Assembly (NCBI GenBank): GCA_003263845.1 | Contig: JYJN01000156.1 | Span: 1 to 46,035, forward strand | Length of the DNA: 46,035 nucleotides | DNA from: Vibrio aestivus | Lineage (GTDB): Bacteria; Pseudomonadota; Gammaproteobacteria; Enterobacterales; Vibrionaceae | Reading direction: 5' to 3' | Shown here: positions 10,313-21,322 of the stretch, one piece after another | Layout of the letters: each line of letters opens with the position of its first letter | Position numbering within the stretch: the first letter of the stretch is position 1 | Notes under the pieces: model-generated | What the model was told of the DNA's origin: nothing | The model's database searches: none | What the model saw: the letters and a program-made list of their open reading frames with translations, nothing else | Made by a program: the position numbers and the translations under genes

Positions 10313-11376
10313 ATGAAAGTTAATAGCGATTTCTCACACCAAGCCATTGATGCGGCGATTAAAATATTCGCCGTTGGTGTACTGGTTTATTGGTGTTTCT
10401 CGATTCTACAACCCTTCATGTTATTGGTCGTATGGGGTGCGATTATTGCCACAGCTCTTTACCCTGTTGCTGTGTCGATCCATAACCGCACAGGCATGTC
10501 GAAGAAAAAAGCCAGCACCTTGCTCAGCGTCGTTGGGGTGTTGCTGCTTTTAGGTCCTCTCATTGCGCTGTCTTCAGGCATCTACACCAGTACAACAGAG
10601 GTGGTCACTGGTCTTCAAGACGGTACAATCTCTCTACCCAAGCCAAAAGCTTCTTTGCAAGAAATTCCATTGGTTGGTGAAAAACTCTACGCTGTAATGG
10701 TTTATGCATCGGCTAACATTGAAGGCGCGTTGCTGAAGTATTCGGAAGAGATCAAACTGTTTGTCAGTAAGGCAGCAGCGGTGATCGGCTCTGTTGGCGG
10801 TGGGTTTGTCCAGTTTATTATCTCTACCATGATTGCGGGAGCTTTTATGGCAAATGCAGATAAATGCCAAGCAGGCGCTATTATGCTGGCAGGTCGTCTA
10901 ACTGGTGAGAAGGGCGAAGACTCGTGAAGCTGTCCAAAGTGACCGTTCGCAGTGTAACTCAAGGGGTCATTGGTGTGGCGGTGATTCAATCGACTATGTC
11001 TGCTTTGGGATTAGTGATTGCTGGTGTACCGGGTGCGCCATTTTGGGCACTGGCAGTATTGCTTGTTGCAATCATTCAGCTGCCACCTATTTTAGCGTTG
11101 CTACCCGCAATTATATACATGTTCAGTGTTGAATCGACAGTTGCGGCAAGCTTATTCTTAGTTTGGTGCCTTATCGTAAGTGGTAGTGACGCCATATTAA
11201 AACCTATGCTTCTTAGCCGTGGTTCGGATATTCCAATGTTGGTTATTTTGCTTGGTGCGCTTGGCGGCATGGCAATGTCAGGCATTGTTGGCTTGTTTGT
11301 GGGGGCAGTTGTATTGAGTCTGACGTATCAGTTGCTTGTGGCGTGGTTGGAACATGAACAAAGTCAGGATGCTTAA
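10313..11376 (+). CDS. AI-2E / PerM family permease (frame break near 10919)
   Basis: The start ATG 10313 lies 24 bases after the DUF2955 stop with AAGGATATG-like spacing. The N-terminal half contains the paired helices IFAVGVLVYWCFSILQPFML and ALYPVAVSIHNRTGMSKKKA; the C-terminal half has SVTQGVIGVAVIQS, then GVPGAPFWALAVLLVAIIQL and the family's LKPMLLSRGSDIPMLVILLG motif. The first frame stops at 10927 (GEDS) and the second begins in RLTGEKGE-x-VKLSKV; one missing base near 10919 joins them into about 354 residues. The family name comes from a proposed autoinducer-2 exporter, but members transport various ions or compounds, so no substrate is assigned. Confidence 0.88.
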
Positions 11377-12102
11377 ATGAAAAAGGTGACGGACGAAGAT
11401 AACTTTTACTTTTTGTTTGTCGCCCTTTTGCTGCTGTTCTTCGGTTGTGCAGCCATGCAGCAGTTTTATCCAGAAGGGCAGCAAACCATATTGGGCTTGT
11501 TGATTGTGACTCTGTCACTGTCCATTGCGGGAATTCGTAGGCAGAAGAAGATTTATCGTTCATGGTATGGGCTACTGCTTGTCACTGCCGCGGTATCAGG
11601 CGTTATTTCTCTTATCGAAGATTTTGATTTTACCATTGTGACGCTGGCTTCCTTGTTGGCATTTTTCGTCTCTAGGATCTATTCAGCTTTAAAACAGGTG
11701 GTGTTGTCTAAGACGATAAGCGGGAATCATATCGTAGGGTCGATCTGTATTTACCTGTTGATGGGGTTAAGCTGGGCGACACTGTATTTGCTGATATTGG
11801 AAATTTTCCCACAAGCCTTCAACGGCCTTGAACCTTTACCGTGGTTAAACAATCTATTTAATGCGCTCTATTTTAGTTTCATTACCCTGACTACAGTGGG
11901 TTATGGAGATATTTCTCCAACGCTTCCGATAGCGCAATTTTTCGTATTTTTGGAATCGATTATTGGCAGTTTCTATTTGGCGATCATGGTCGCAAGCTTA
12001 GTGAGCATGAGGCTTGCTCAATCCGACCGAGCTAAAAGAACTACTCAAAAAGCCCTGCTATTTTCAGCAGGGCTTTTGGTTACAAGGTTTCCGCGTAATT
12101 AG
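11377..12102 (+). CDS. two-pore-loop type K+ channel protein
   Basis: 241 residues starting directly after the AI-2E gene's TAA. Six hydrophobic stretches are visible; the last two flank a pore loop with the selectivity filter TTVGYGD (about residues 171-177), the signature of potassium channels. No RCK or cyclic-nucleotide domain follows. The last 24 codons (KALLFSAGLLVTRFPRN) are encoded by the intrinsic terminator at 12048-12077 and the stop overlaps the convergent DUF3332 stop, so the true end may be the TAA near 12032 if one base is wrong. It probably shares an operon with the three transport genes upstream. Confidence 0.85.
   Translation: MKKVTDEDNFYFLFVALLLLFFGCAAMQQFYPEGQQTILGLLIVTLSLSIAGIRRQKKIYRSWYGLLLVTAAVSGVISLIEDFDFTIVTLASLLAFFVSRIYSALKQVVLSKTISGNHIVGSICIYLLMGLSWATLYLLILEIFPQAFNGLEPLPWLNNLFNALYFSFITLTTVGYGDISPTLPIAQFFVFLESIIGSFYLAIMVASLVSMRLAQSDRAKRTTQKALLFSAGLLVTRFPRN
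12048..12077. terminator. bidirectional rho-independent terminator
   Basis: AAAAGCCCTGCT and AGCAGGGCTTTT form a perfect 12-bp stem with a 6-base loop. A run of A on one side and of T on the other allow it to work for both the channel gene (+) and the DUF3332 gene (-). Confidence 0.9.
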
Positions 12103-12629
12103 GCTTTTTCTTGAGCGAGTTTTTCAAGCTCATCTATGGTGGTTTGTGCTACCAGTTCGCCATCCATGTAGTAGCTGACGTTTTCACCTTTTTTGATGCC
12201 TTTCAGCGTCGCTTTCTCACCATTACCGTAAACAATGTTCATCTCAATAGTGTTGTCGTCTAGTTGGATCATTTCGCCACTTTCAATAATGCGATTGTTA
12301 GACAGCGGCGCATCAGTCAAACTTGGGTCTAACTCGTCATTTACTTTGAAGTGCGTATCTGTCTCAGAATCAAAAATGTGTGGAGAGCCAGAAAGCGGGT
12401 TTTTGCCTGTCCAGAACTCTAACGAGTTGAATACGACATAATCGGCTGCCGTAGTGATACCGTAGACCGGAGCTAATAGGAAGTTCACACCCGCACGAGC
12501 GTAGCGGTTGTCGACGACTTCTACGTTAAACTTCATTACTTTACCTGTGACAGCGTTGCTACCCACACAGCCAGTTAGCGCAGCAGCCATTAAAGAAAGT
12601 CCAATCAGTTTTACAGCGATATTTTTCAT
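12099..12629 (-). CDS. DUF3332 family lipoprotein
   Basis: 176 residues from ATG 12629, preceded by AGGTAA; a longer form from 12677 would lack a proper signal peptide start. The N-terminus MKNIAVKLIGLSLMAAALTG followed by Cys is a lipobox, so the mature protein is anchored to a membrane by lipidated Cys. The rest contains a DUF3332 domain with the hydrophobic FLLAPVYGITTAADYVVFNS segment, followed by a mainly beta, acidic C-terminal half ending EKLAQEKA. Function is unknown. It is monocistronic and convergent with the potassium channel. Confidence 0.85.
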   Translation of the reverse strand: MKNIAVKLIGLSLMAAALTGCVGSNAVTGKVMKFNVEVVDNRYARAGVNFLLAPVYGITTAADYVVFNSLEFWTGKNPLSGSPHIFDSETDTHFKVNDELDPSLTDAPLSNNRIIESGEMIQLDDNTIEMNIVYGNGEKATLKGIKKGENVSYYMDGELVAQTTIDELEKLAQEKA

Positions 12630-12863
12630 GTCATTACCTGTTTCATTGTGGTTTTGGGAACGGGGCGAAGTATGCAACTTTCCTAAAATTGAGAATTACC
12701 TTTTTACGCCACTGGGTGAAAAAGCAATTTGAACGATGGGAAGTGTTGGATGCGGAGGAGATCAAGCTATCAATTTCATAACAAAGCCGGTACTCGGGTG
12801 GAGGCATTGAAACCTATGTCTTACACTTTTTTTATCAATTTCATTTATTTGAGTGATGGCTGA

Positions 12864-13889
12864 ATGGATTCGAAACCGACTGTGCTTGTTGTTGACGATA
12901 CGCCGAGTAACCTAGATGTACTGACTGGAATTCTTCAAAAAGACTACCAAGTGAAGGTAGCGATTAATGGGCATATAGCGTTGAAGATCGCGGCGGCGCA
13001 ACCCCAACCGGATATCATTTTGCTGGATATTATGATGCCAGAGATAGACGGATACCAAGTGTGTAAGGCACTCAAGTCTCAGCCAAATACTGCACATATC
13101 CCCGTTATTTTCGTCACGGCTAAGATTGCGCCGGAGGATGAGATCAAGGGCTTGGAGCTTGGTGCGGTGGATTATTTGACCAAACCCATTACGCCGGCCA
13201 TCGCTCTGCAACGTGTAAAAACGCACCTGGCGCTTTACGATCAACAGCGAACGCTCTATGAAAAAGTGAAGGAGCAAACCGAAGAAATCAATCAAGGCAA
13301 GCTCGAAACCATCCATAGTTTGGGCCGTGCCGCAGAGTTCAAAGACAACGAAACCGGAATGCACGTGAAACGCATGAGCCATTATTGCTACATTTTGGCG
13401 CGTTCAATGGGCTTCAATGAGCAAGATGCAGAAACGCTGCGTGATGCCGCGCCGATGCATGACGTGGGGAAAATTGGTATCCCAGACCGAGTATTGCTCA
13501 AGCCGGGCAAGCTTGATGCAGAAGAATGGCAAATCATGCAACGTCACGTTGAATATGGCGTCGAAATCCTTGGTCAGTTTAATGATTCAACATTGATGAA
13601 AGTGGCGATTGATATCGCACAAAACCACCACGAAAAGTGGAATGGTTTGGGGTACCCTCGAGGCATCGCAGGGCAGGAGATTCCTCTTTCTGCCCGAATC
13701 GCAGCTGTGGCTGATGTTTTTGATGCGCTGACCTCTGAACGGCCCTACAAAGCCGCGTGGGACATTGAGCGTGCGGTCAGTTTGCTTCAGGAAGAGAAAG
13801 GTCAACACTTTGACCCTGATGTCGTCGATCATTTTGCAAAAAATATTGAGGCGATACTGACCATTAAAGAGCGCTTTAAGGATGAATAG
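12864..13889 (+). CDS. response regulator with HD-GYP cyclic-di-GMP phosphodiesterase domain
   Basis: 341 residues. The receiver domain (1-125) has the acidic pair in LVVDDTPSN, the phospho-acceptor Asp in DIILLDIMMP near residue 55 and the Lys in DYLTKPI. After a short helix (residues 130-150) comes an HD-GYP domain: APMHDVGKIG near 197-206 with the catalytic His-Asp, the IPDRVLLKPGKL motif, HHEKWNGLGYPRG near 254-266 carrying GYP, and DVFDALTSERPYK. Such proteins hydrolyse cyclic di-GMP when phosphorylated. The gene overlaps the hybrid sensor kinase by 8 bases, so the two are translationally coupled and the kinase is its likely phosphodonor. Its output here would be lowering c-di-GMP in response to a periplasmic ligand. 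Confidence 0.94.
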   Translation: MDSKPTVLVVDDTPSNLDVLTGILQKDYQVKVAINGHIALKIAAAQPQPDIILLDIMMPEIDGYQVCKALKSQPNTAHIPVIFVTAKIAPEDEIKGLELGAVDYLTKPITPAIALQRVKTHLALYDQQRTLYEKVKEQTEEINQGKLETIHSLGRAAEFKDNETGMHVKRMSHYCYILARSMGFNEQDAETLRDAAPMHDVGKIGIPDRVLLKPGKLDAEEWQIMQRHVEYGVEILGQFNDSTLMKVAIDIAQNHHEKWNGLGYPRGIAGQEIPLSARIAAVADVFDALTSERPYKAAWDIERAVSLLQEEKGQHFDPDVVDHFAKNIEAILTIKERFKDE

Positions 13890-16800
13890 GTTACTAACAG
13901 CTTATTGGTATCAATATGTTATTGCTCGGGTAGGCGTTTTTCTTTTATTCGTCATTATCAGCAACATCGTACCGACGTATTCATTCGCGCAAAGCGGCGC
14001 AAATGAAGTCCAGAGCTGGCTACAGAAAGGTCAGACGGTTACATTTGCAGTTCTCAGGAATCATTATCCTTATTCATATGTTAACGCTAAAGGAAGAGTC
14101 GATGGGGTAATTAAAGGGTATGCGCAAGATCTCACCGACCGATATGGTGTCACTGTCCGTTTTCATCTTGTGAATTCACCGTCGGAAGCGAAATCCGCTA
14201 TCAGAGAAAACCTTGCTGACGTTTATCCGTTCGCTCAGGTCGCAGAGTCTAAGGCATCATCATTTGCGAGTACGATAGAGTACTTCCCTTATCAGGCAGG
14301 GATCGCTTTTGCCAAGAATAGGTTGTCGGACGGTGTCATAAATCGAACGGAAGAGACCCTTGTCGCAACCGTTAAGGGAGCGCTTGATCTCGACCTAGCA
14401 GGGGTGAGGCTGACGAGAATAAAAAATCAGGAGTATGACTCGGTGCTTGATGCGCTTGAAGCTCTAGAGAAAGGGGAAGTCAGCGGGGTGTTATCTGAAC
14501 CGATATCAACCACCACTTTAGCAAACAAAATTGGTATTGAAGGTCTTTCTGTTATATATGGACTTGAGCACTGGCGTAATGCTAAAGCTCGAATGATTGT
14601 TCGAAAACAAGCCCCTGAACTGTTAACACTGCTCAACAAGCAAATTGGTTCATTTCCAGTTAGCAAGCACAATCAATTACAAAAAAAGTGGCTGTCGGGC
14701 TCCCCGTATGGCCCTGCGTTAAAGGGAGTTTTTGGTTTTGGCAACCCTCCTTATATGTATCCGAACAGTCCAGCAGTCGGCCTAGAACATGCCTTAATAC
14801 AAGCTGTGTTTGATGAAATGGGGTATCAAGTGGGGGACGTTTCGACTATGCCTCCGTCTGCCGCTAAGAAGGCAATGGATAAAAACAGCTCCATTTCGTT
14901 CGTTTCCAGTATGCCAAGCATTGATGCGACGACATTTTTTATTAGTGACCCACTGATTGAAATCGAATATATCCCAATCAGTTTAAAGAGACGGGCTATT
15001 AATTTTAGCCTCAGTAAGCCACGAAAATTAGGTGCCATGGTTTACGAAGATAACTCTCCGAGTAAAACTGCAGTTCTCGACTTAAAACAGTCTATTGCTG
15101 TTGAAAGCGTGACCAATTTTGACAGCATAGAGGAAGCGCTTAATCAGCTACGCTCTCAGAGTATTGACGCTTTTGTTATTGAAAAGCGAGTATTAGAGTG
15201 GTTTATTGCCAACACAAGTTTTATCGAGATCGATGAACTAAAAATTCACCAACAGCATGCTCAGAATTACCCAATTCGCGTGAAGTTTCGAGATGAAAAA
15301 ATTCGCAATAAGTTTAATCAAGCGCTTTCAAATAAGGACTTCCTTAAAGGCCGATACCAGGCAACCGTTAATCAACATATCGCGACAGATTTGAGCCGAC
15401 TACTTCATATGTCTAAAGTGATGGCTGATGTCAGTGCATATTTTATTGTTAACGATCGCTTGAATGAACTTCCCGAAGTTTTCGATATGTTTGACCCAGA
15501 GGGTAAGCTCTCTGTGATAGAACTGGGTTTAGATAATGATTCTTATGCTTCTACGTTATGGTACAGGGGTAGGAATACTGGTTTAAGCGAATCTCAAGTG
15601 AGTCTTTCGGACTATAGCCATGTTAAGCACACCGCCTCTTATATTACCTCGACAGGGGTCGGCAAAGCGGGCAATTTGGGCTTTCACTTTTCCATGAACG
15701 AAGTCTCGGACGGTCATGTTTACTATCCACCTGTAAATCGTTTCTTGCGTTTTGGTTCGAGTGCGCAGACCTATATTCAAGAAGTCTATGAAGAGAGTGG
15801 ATTGACTGATGAAGTATTGAACTTAGGTCCTTCAGAGCAGGAGTGGATTCGAAACCATTCGGTCGCTCGTTTAGGCGTTGATCCAAAGGCTCTGCCTTAT
15901 GAGGGGATTACTTCTAAGGGGGACTACATTGGTATGATTGGTGACTACATGTCACTTATAGAGAAAAAAACCGGTTTAAATATTGATGCTCATATTGTGT
16001 CTAGCTGGACGGAGACGGAGAACCTTATCCAACAGCAGGCGCTAGATTTGGTGTCAGCGGCAGTAGAAAATGAGTCTATTGGTGATGCCTATGTGCCAGC
16101 CAAAGCTTTGTTTTCTGCTCGAATGGGGCTAGCCGGGAGAAACGGTTTTTACACTTTCCTTCTTGGTGAGAGTGGCGGGCAAAAAATAGGCATCTTGCGG
16201 GGAGCTTCGAATACACCTTATATAATGGAGCGTTATCCAGACACGAATTGGGTATTAATCGACTCTACAGCAGACGGACTCGAGCGAGTCGAAGCAAAGA
16301 CACTAGATGGCATGATTGATACTATCAATGTACTCAATTATCTGATCAACTCTTACGGCTACACGGATATTTCCATACTGGATAGACTCAATTTTTACGT
16401 GTCTCCAACGTTTCATGTCTCCAGTCGAGAGCCAGAGCTTCTCACAATTATTAACAAAGCGATAAACTTGATTTCGACTGAAGAGCATCGAAGAATTCGA
16501 GCTAAGTGGTCAGCACCAAGAGAGATAGAGAAGGTTGATTATCAATTAGTTTACACAGTGTCACTCTTTTCTCTGGTGATCCTACTGCTCATTTTTGTAT
16601 GGAATAGGCAGCTTAAAAAGCAAGTTGCAATTGCAACTAAAGCAACGCAAGAACTAGAAAAAGCTCAGCAACAGTTGTACGGGATTCTCAATACATCTCC
16701 GATTGCCGCTGCCTTAGTTGTGAATGACCAGATTGAATACGTAAATGATACTGCGCGGCAACTGTTTCGGCTGGAAAACGTCGACGTAGAGACTTTCGAC

Positions 16801-18811
16801 ATAACAACCATTTACCCGAGCCAGGAAGAACGGTCTGATATACATAAAGAGATCGCCACCTACGGCCAAGTGGTCAATAGAGAACTAACTTTACTCAAGG
16901 CCAACGGTGACGCTTTCACCGCGCTGGTAAGTTACTACTTGTTTTATCGTGACGACAAGCCCGCTCTGCTATTTTGGGCCTTTGATATCTCGGTCATGAA
17001 GGAGCTTAATCGTCAGCTAGAAGAAGAGAAGCTAAGAGCCGATAATGCCAGTCAGGCAAAATCTGAGTTCTTGGCCAACATGAGTCATGAAATTCGTACA
17101 CCGATGAATGCAATCTTAGGGCTCTCTCATTTGGCTATTGGCGAAATCGCCAATCCGATTGCCAAAGGCTACGTCAAAAAGGTGCACCATTCAGCAGAAG
17201 CTTTACTGGCGATAATTAATGACATCTTAGATTTCTCTAAGATTGAAGCGGGCCAGCTTGGTTTAGAGTTCATTCCATTCAATCTATGGGAAACCATCGA
17301 AGAGGTAACCGAGTTACTGCAAGTTAAATTCGATGATAAGGGGCTTGCACTCGAATTGGACATCACGCAAGAAGCTGACCAATTGATGATTGGTGACCCA
17401 TTGAGACTGTTTCAAATCATCCTGAATCTAGTTGGCAATGCGATTAAGTTTACTGAAAAGGGTGGCGTCACGATTGCGGTGAGTTTGGTTGAGCAGAAGC
17501 TTGATGGCTTAGTTTTGAGGTTGTCAATCAAAGATACGGGTATCGGTATATCTTCAGATAACATTGACCGCTTATTTAAAGCGTTCAGCCAAGAAGATAG
17601 CACGACAACGAGACGATTCGGTGGGACAGGTCTTGGCCTTAACATAAGCCAGAAGCTTGTGAATGCGATGGGGGGTGAAATAGCGGTAGACAGCACCTTA
17701 GGAGAGGGCAGCGATTTCTTCTTCACTTTGAGCTTTGAACTGGCGTCGAAATCTCAAATCGAACAGCATGAAAAGGATAATGTTGAGCACGTTGAAAATC
17801 ATCACTTTAACCAGGAACGAATACTCTTGGTTGAAGATAACGAATTTAACCAAGACCTTGCTTTGGCTCTGCTTGATAAGCTTAATCTTCAAACTGATTT
17901 GGCGGTCAATGGAGAACAGGCGGTAGTGAAGTCAAAGGGTGGCGAATACGAGTTAAATCTTAATGGATCTTCAAATGCCAATCATGGATGGGTATGAAGC
18001 AACGCGATTGATTCGAGAATCTGGCAATGAAGTTCCGATTATTGCGATGTCTGCCAACGTATTTGAAGAAGAAAAACGTAAAGCGACAGAATCAGGCGTG
18101 AATGAATTTATTGATAAGCCGATCATCTTTGATAGGTTTGTGACGGTGTTGAGTCAGTTTATTCAACCAACAACGCTAGTGGCAAAACCAGTGAAGACAG
18201 AAAGGTTAGATATATCTGTTGAGACAAGAAACGTACAACAGCCGCCTTCCGACCAAACACCTAGCCAAGATGAAGTATTCTCGCTCAAAGCGCTTGAAGA
18301 TTTTACACAGGGAGATATTGGCCTCCAACATAAGCTGATTGATCGGTTTATTTCGGAAACGCCGACCATGCTCCTTGAGCTAGAAGAATCCGATGATACT
18401 TCTACTGTCGAGAGGCTATGCCATACCTTGAAAAGCATGTCGGCCTCAATCGGCGGAGTGAGATTTTCTCAGCAGATGGCTGTCATGGAGAAAAAAGCGA
18501 ATGATGCGCAAAGTGTGGATAATGATTTAGAACTGATGAAGCACGAGCATCTGGAGTTGATGGAACAACTGAAAGATCACATAACCCCACAAGGGGAACA
18601 AAGTGACTCAACAACAGTTTCCCTTGAACTGCGTGAACTCGAAGCTTTGTTAAGCCTCATTGAAGCCTACGATAGCCGAGCTTTGAGCGTAGCCGAGTCA
18701 TTACATAGCCAAACTCAGGTAGCCGAACTCGGCGCTGTTAAAAAAAGCTTAGAGCAATACAATTTTGACCAAGCGAAGCTGCAACTTCTCGACTTGATGC
18801 GGCAACAATAG
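13882..18811 (+). CDS. BvgS-like hybrid sensor histidine kinase with three periplasmic solute-binding modules (frame break near 17956)
   Basis: About 1640 residues. After a signal or anchor segment (about 10-35) come three regions that read like SBP_bac_3 Venus-flytrap modules: about 45-275 (VTFAVLRNHYPYSYVN), 280-505 (KGVFGFGNPPYMYP) and 645-880 (IRNHSVARLGVDPKALPYEG). A membrane helix (about 887-905), a PAS-like domain (about 930-1040), HisKA with FLANMSHEIRTPMNAILG (phospho-His near 1068), HATPase with DTGIGI and GGTGLGLNIS, a receiver (ILLVEDNEFNQ; ILMDLQMPIMDGYEA) and an Hpt domain (CHTLKSMSASIGG) follow. The first frame stops at 17997; removing one A from the AAA near 17956 gives LILMDLQMP and continues to 18811. 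BvgS itself has two flytrap modules. The ligand is unknown; amino acids or other small acids are typical for the fold. Confidence 0.9.
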
Positions 18812-18892
18812 CGATGCTGTTAGTGGCGTAAAATGGTAAGCTCAAATTGAAGGAAAGTATTAACCTGACGCTCTTATTGTAGAGGGTTGGTC

Positions 18893-19627
18893 ATGAAGAA
18901 AATCATAGTTACTCTGATGTTATCGGTTTGCGCGTATGTTCAAGTCAGTCACGCCCAAGATGCTTTGGAGCTACAAAATACTTTGGAACTAGAAGCAAGA
19001 CCCGCTTGGGGTGAGCAAACCGTCGAAGCTTTGCAACATGCGGCAGAAGAAGGTGTTGCTCATGCTCAAGTGAAAATAGGTCTTCTGTATGAACAGGGAG
19101 ACTATTTTGAGCAAGATGTTGATGAGGCGGCTATGTGGTACTTACTTGCTGCAAGCCAAGGGCATCCACAAGGGCAATACAATCTCGCCCTGATGTATAT
19201 TGATGGCGTCAGTGTAAACTCAGATTCATCACGTGCAATGTATTGGTTAGAAGAAGCGGCCAACAGCGGGTACATGCCAGCCATCTTGCATCTGGCCAAC
19301 TATCAAAAGATGCAACTCGATAGCGGGCTCGGAAATATCAATTGGATCGAAGCCGCGGCCAATAAAGGCGATCATCTTAGCCAGCTCACCTTGGCAAATT
19401 ACTATCTATCGATAGGTGTTGCATCTGATACGGTTGCTAAGGCAGAGTTCTGGTTAATTAATGCCGCGCAACATGGCATGTTAGAAGCCCAAGAGGCATT
19501 GGCGGGTTTGTATTTAGTGACCGACTATCAACTTCAAGATGAAATCAAAGCACAGTATTGGCACCAAAGAGTGCTCGACACTAAAATGGACAAGCAGTTG
19601 CAAGAAACTGTTGATAATAATGAATAA
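18893..19627 (+). CDS. exported Sel1-like (TPR-like) repeat protein
   Basis: 244 residues from ATG 18893, which has AGAGGG seven bases upstream; the TTG at 18887 overlaps that site. A signal peptide (about 1-20, ending SHAQD) is followed by Sel1 repeats with the G-x-x-Y-x-x-G-x-x-V pattern: AQVKIGLLYEQGDYFEQDVD, then AMWYLLAASQGHPQGQYNLA, then AMYWLEEAANSGYMPAILHL, and further copies to about 225. Such solenoids are periplasmic protein-binding platforms. The gene lies between the hybrid kinase and the MscS channel, 9 bases before the latter, which suggests a shared transcript. Confidence 0.87.
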   Translation: MKKIIVTLMLSVCAYVQVSHAQDALELQNTLELEARPAWGEQTVEALQHAAEEGVAHAQVKIGLLYEQGDYFEQDVDEAAMWYLLAASQGHPQGQYNLALMYIDGVSVNSDSSRAMYWLEEAANSGYMPAILHLANYQKMQLDSGLGNINWIEAAANKGDHLSQLTLANYYLSIGVASDTVAKAEFWLINAAQHGMLEAQEALAGLYLVTDYQLQDEIKAQYWHQRVLDTKMDKQLQETVDNNE

Positions 19628-19636
19628 GGTGGTGGT

Positions 19637-21258
19637 ATGAGAAGGAGTTTTACATTGCTTAAGGCGTTATTGCTAGGGTGTGTACTTATGATGAGCTCTG
19701 CGGCGATGGCCCAGAGTGTTTCTCAAGTGCAAGATAGGCTAATGGTCGATTTGACTTATCTTTTAGAAGCGCACGAAAGTGACAAGCCTTTTCTTGAAGA
19801 TGTGTTACGCCGAAAAAATGAAAATCTACGCAGTCGAGTCGCTGCTGAAATTAAAGCTGGTACCCTTGACGATGAAGTCATCGGTAAGATCATCACGCAG
19901 CAAATTGAAATGCTGACGATTTTGATCAAAGAAAGTGAGCTTGAGATCGATGCTTTGGCCAAAAAATCTCGTACAGCTGAAGAAGCGGATAAAACCAAAC
20001 TGAATTTGAGCATTCAAAGGCGTATTTCGATCATGGATGTTTACTATCAGCAGCTCGACAAAACTCTGATCCAAGCAGAAGGACGTGGCGTGGATGTTAA
20101 GTTACAAAGAGAGCAATTTCGAAGTGCGATGAAGTTGCGTGTCGAGTTTCTATCAAACGCAATTCTGTATCTAGATACGCAGCAGAGAGAAGTCAATGCA
20201 CGCCTTCCGTATGTTAGCGAAGACGAGAAAAAACTGCTTACAGAGCAAGCGATTCGGCTAAATGAACGCAAGTCTATGATGATCAAAAGCTTGGAATCGG
20301 GTATTGCATTAACTAGTGCGATGGGAATAGACGCAACAGAATACAAACAGCTGATGTTAACAATGACTGGGGACATAAATGCTGATGTTCTTGATATCGA
20401 TGTTGCCTTGGGACTGATCGATGGCTGGCTCGTGAGTTTGAAAGAGTGGGCTTACGAAAATACTCCGTCTGTTGTTGTTAAACTGACGTTATTTTTGGGT
20501 ATTTTGTACCTAACATTTAAAATCTCTCGCGTTGTCGGTAAAGGTGTTGGAAAGAGTGTGAAGCACTCCAAGATGGATTTTAGTGTATTGATGCAAGACT
20601 TCTTTGTCTCCATGGCATCTAAAGCTGTCATCCTCGTTGGTCTACTTATCGCCTTATCGCAGATCGGGATAGAAATGGGGCCGCTACTGACTGGTTTCGG
20701 TGTAGCGGGTGTCATCATCGGTTTTGCTCTGCAAGATACGTTATCTAACTTTGCCTCTGGTTGATGATTTTGATTTATCGCCCTTATGACGTGGGTGATA
20801 TGGTCAAAGTAGCCGGCATTCAAGGTACCGTTAAGAAAATGAGCTTAGTATCGACAACGGTTCAAACTATTGACAATCAACGGTTGGTTATCCCGAATAA
20901 CAAGATTTGGGGCGATGTGATTAACAATATTACTGCCGAGCGTGTTCGTCGGGTCGATATGGTATTTGGTATTGGATATGCGGAAGATATCGATGAAGCG
21001 AAAGCTATTTTCAATGACATCATTGAGTCAGACGAACGTGTGCTGAAAGACCCAGAACCTGCGGTGAAAGTGCATACGCTTAATGAATCCTCTGTCGACT
21101 TTGTTGTACGCCCTTGGGTAAAAACAGAAGATTATTGGGATGTATATTGGGATGTCACCGAGGCGGTGAAGAAACGTCTTGATGCTGCTGATATCTCAAT
21201 ACCTTTCCCTCAGCGAGATGTTCATTTGTATACGCATACTGTCGAGAAAGACTCATAA
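19637..21258 (+). CDS. MscS family mechanosensitive channel with long periplasmic N-terminus (frame break near 20762)
   Basis: About 541 residues after repair. A signal peptide (1-25) is followed by about 240 helical, charged residues predicted to be periplasmic coiled coil, then membrane helices at roughly 278-300, 325-345 and 350-370. The family's pore-lining end GFALQDTLSNFASG is immediately followed by a stop at 20762-20764; the next frame resumes MMILIYRPYDVGDMVKVAG, then GTVKKMSLVSTTVQTIDNQR and IPNNKIWGDVI, the MscS beta domain. One missing base restores the standard SGMMIL junction. The channel would open under membrane tension and release solutes on hypo-osmotic shock. It probably forms a unit with the Sel1 gene. 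A terminator follows. Confidence 0.92.
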
Positions 21259-21292
21259 TCACCTCAGTTAAAGAACGATTATTAAGAAAGAG

Positions 21293-21322
21293 AAACAGCG
21301 GCTTAAAGGTCGCTGTTTTTTT
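21293..21322 (+). terminator. rho-independent terminator
   Basis: AAACAGCG and CGCTGTTT form an 8-bp stem with a 10-base loop and a run of T. It ends the MscS transcript. Confidence 0.88.

Noticed and set aside
20755..20770. Programmed frameshift in mscS
   Set aside because: No slippery heptamer or downstream stimulator is seen, and the same type of break occurs in many unrelated genes here, so a sequencing error is more likely.
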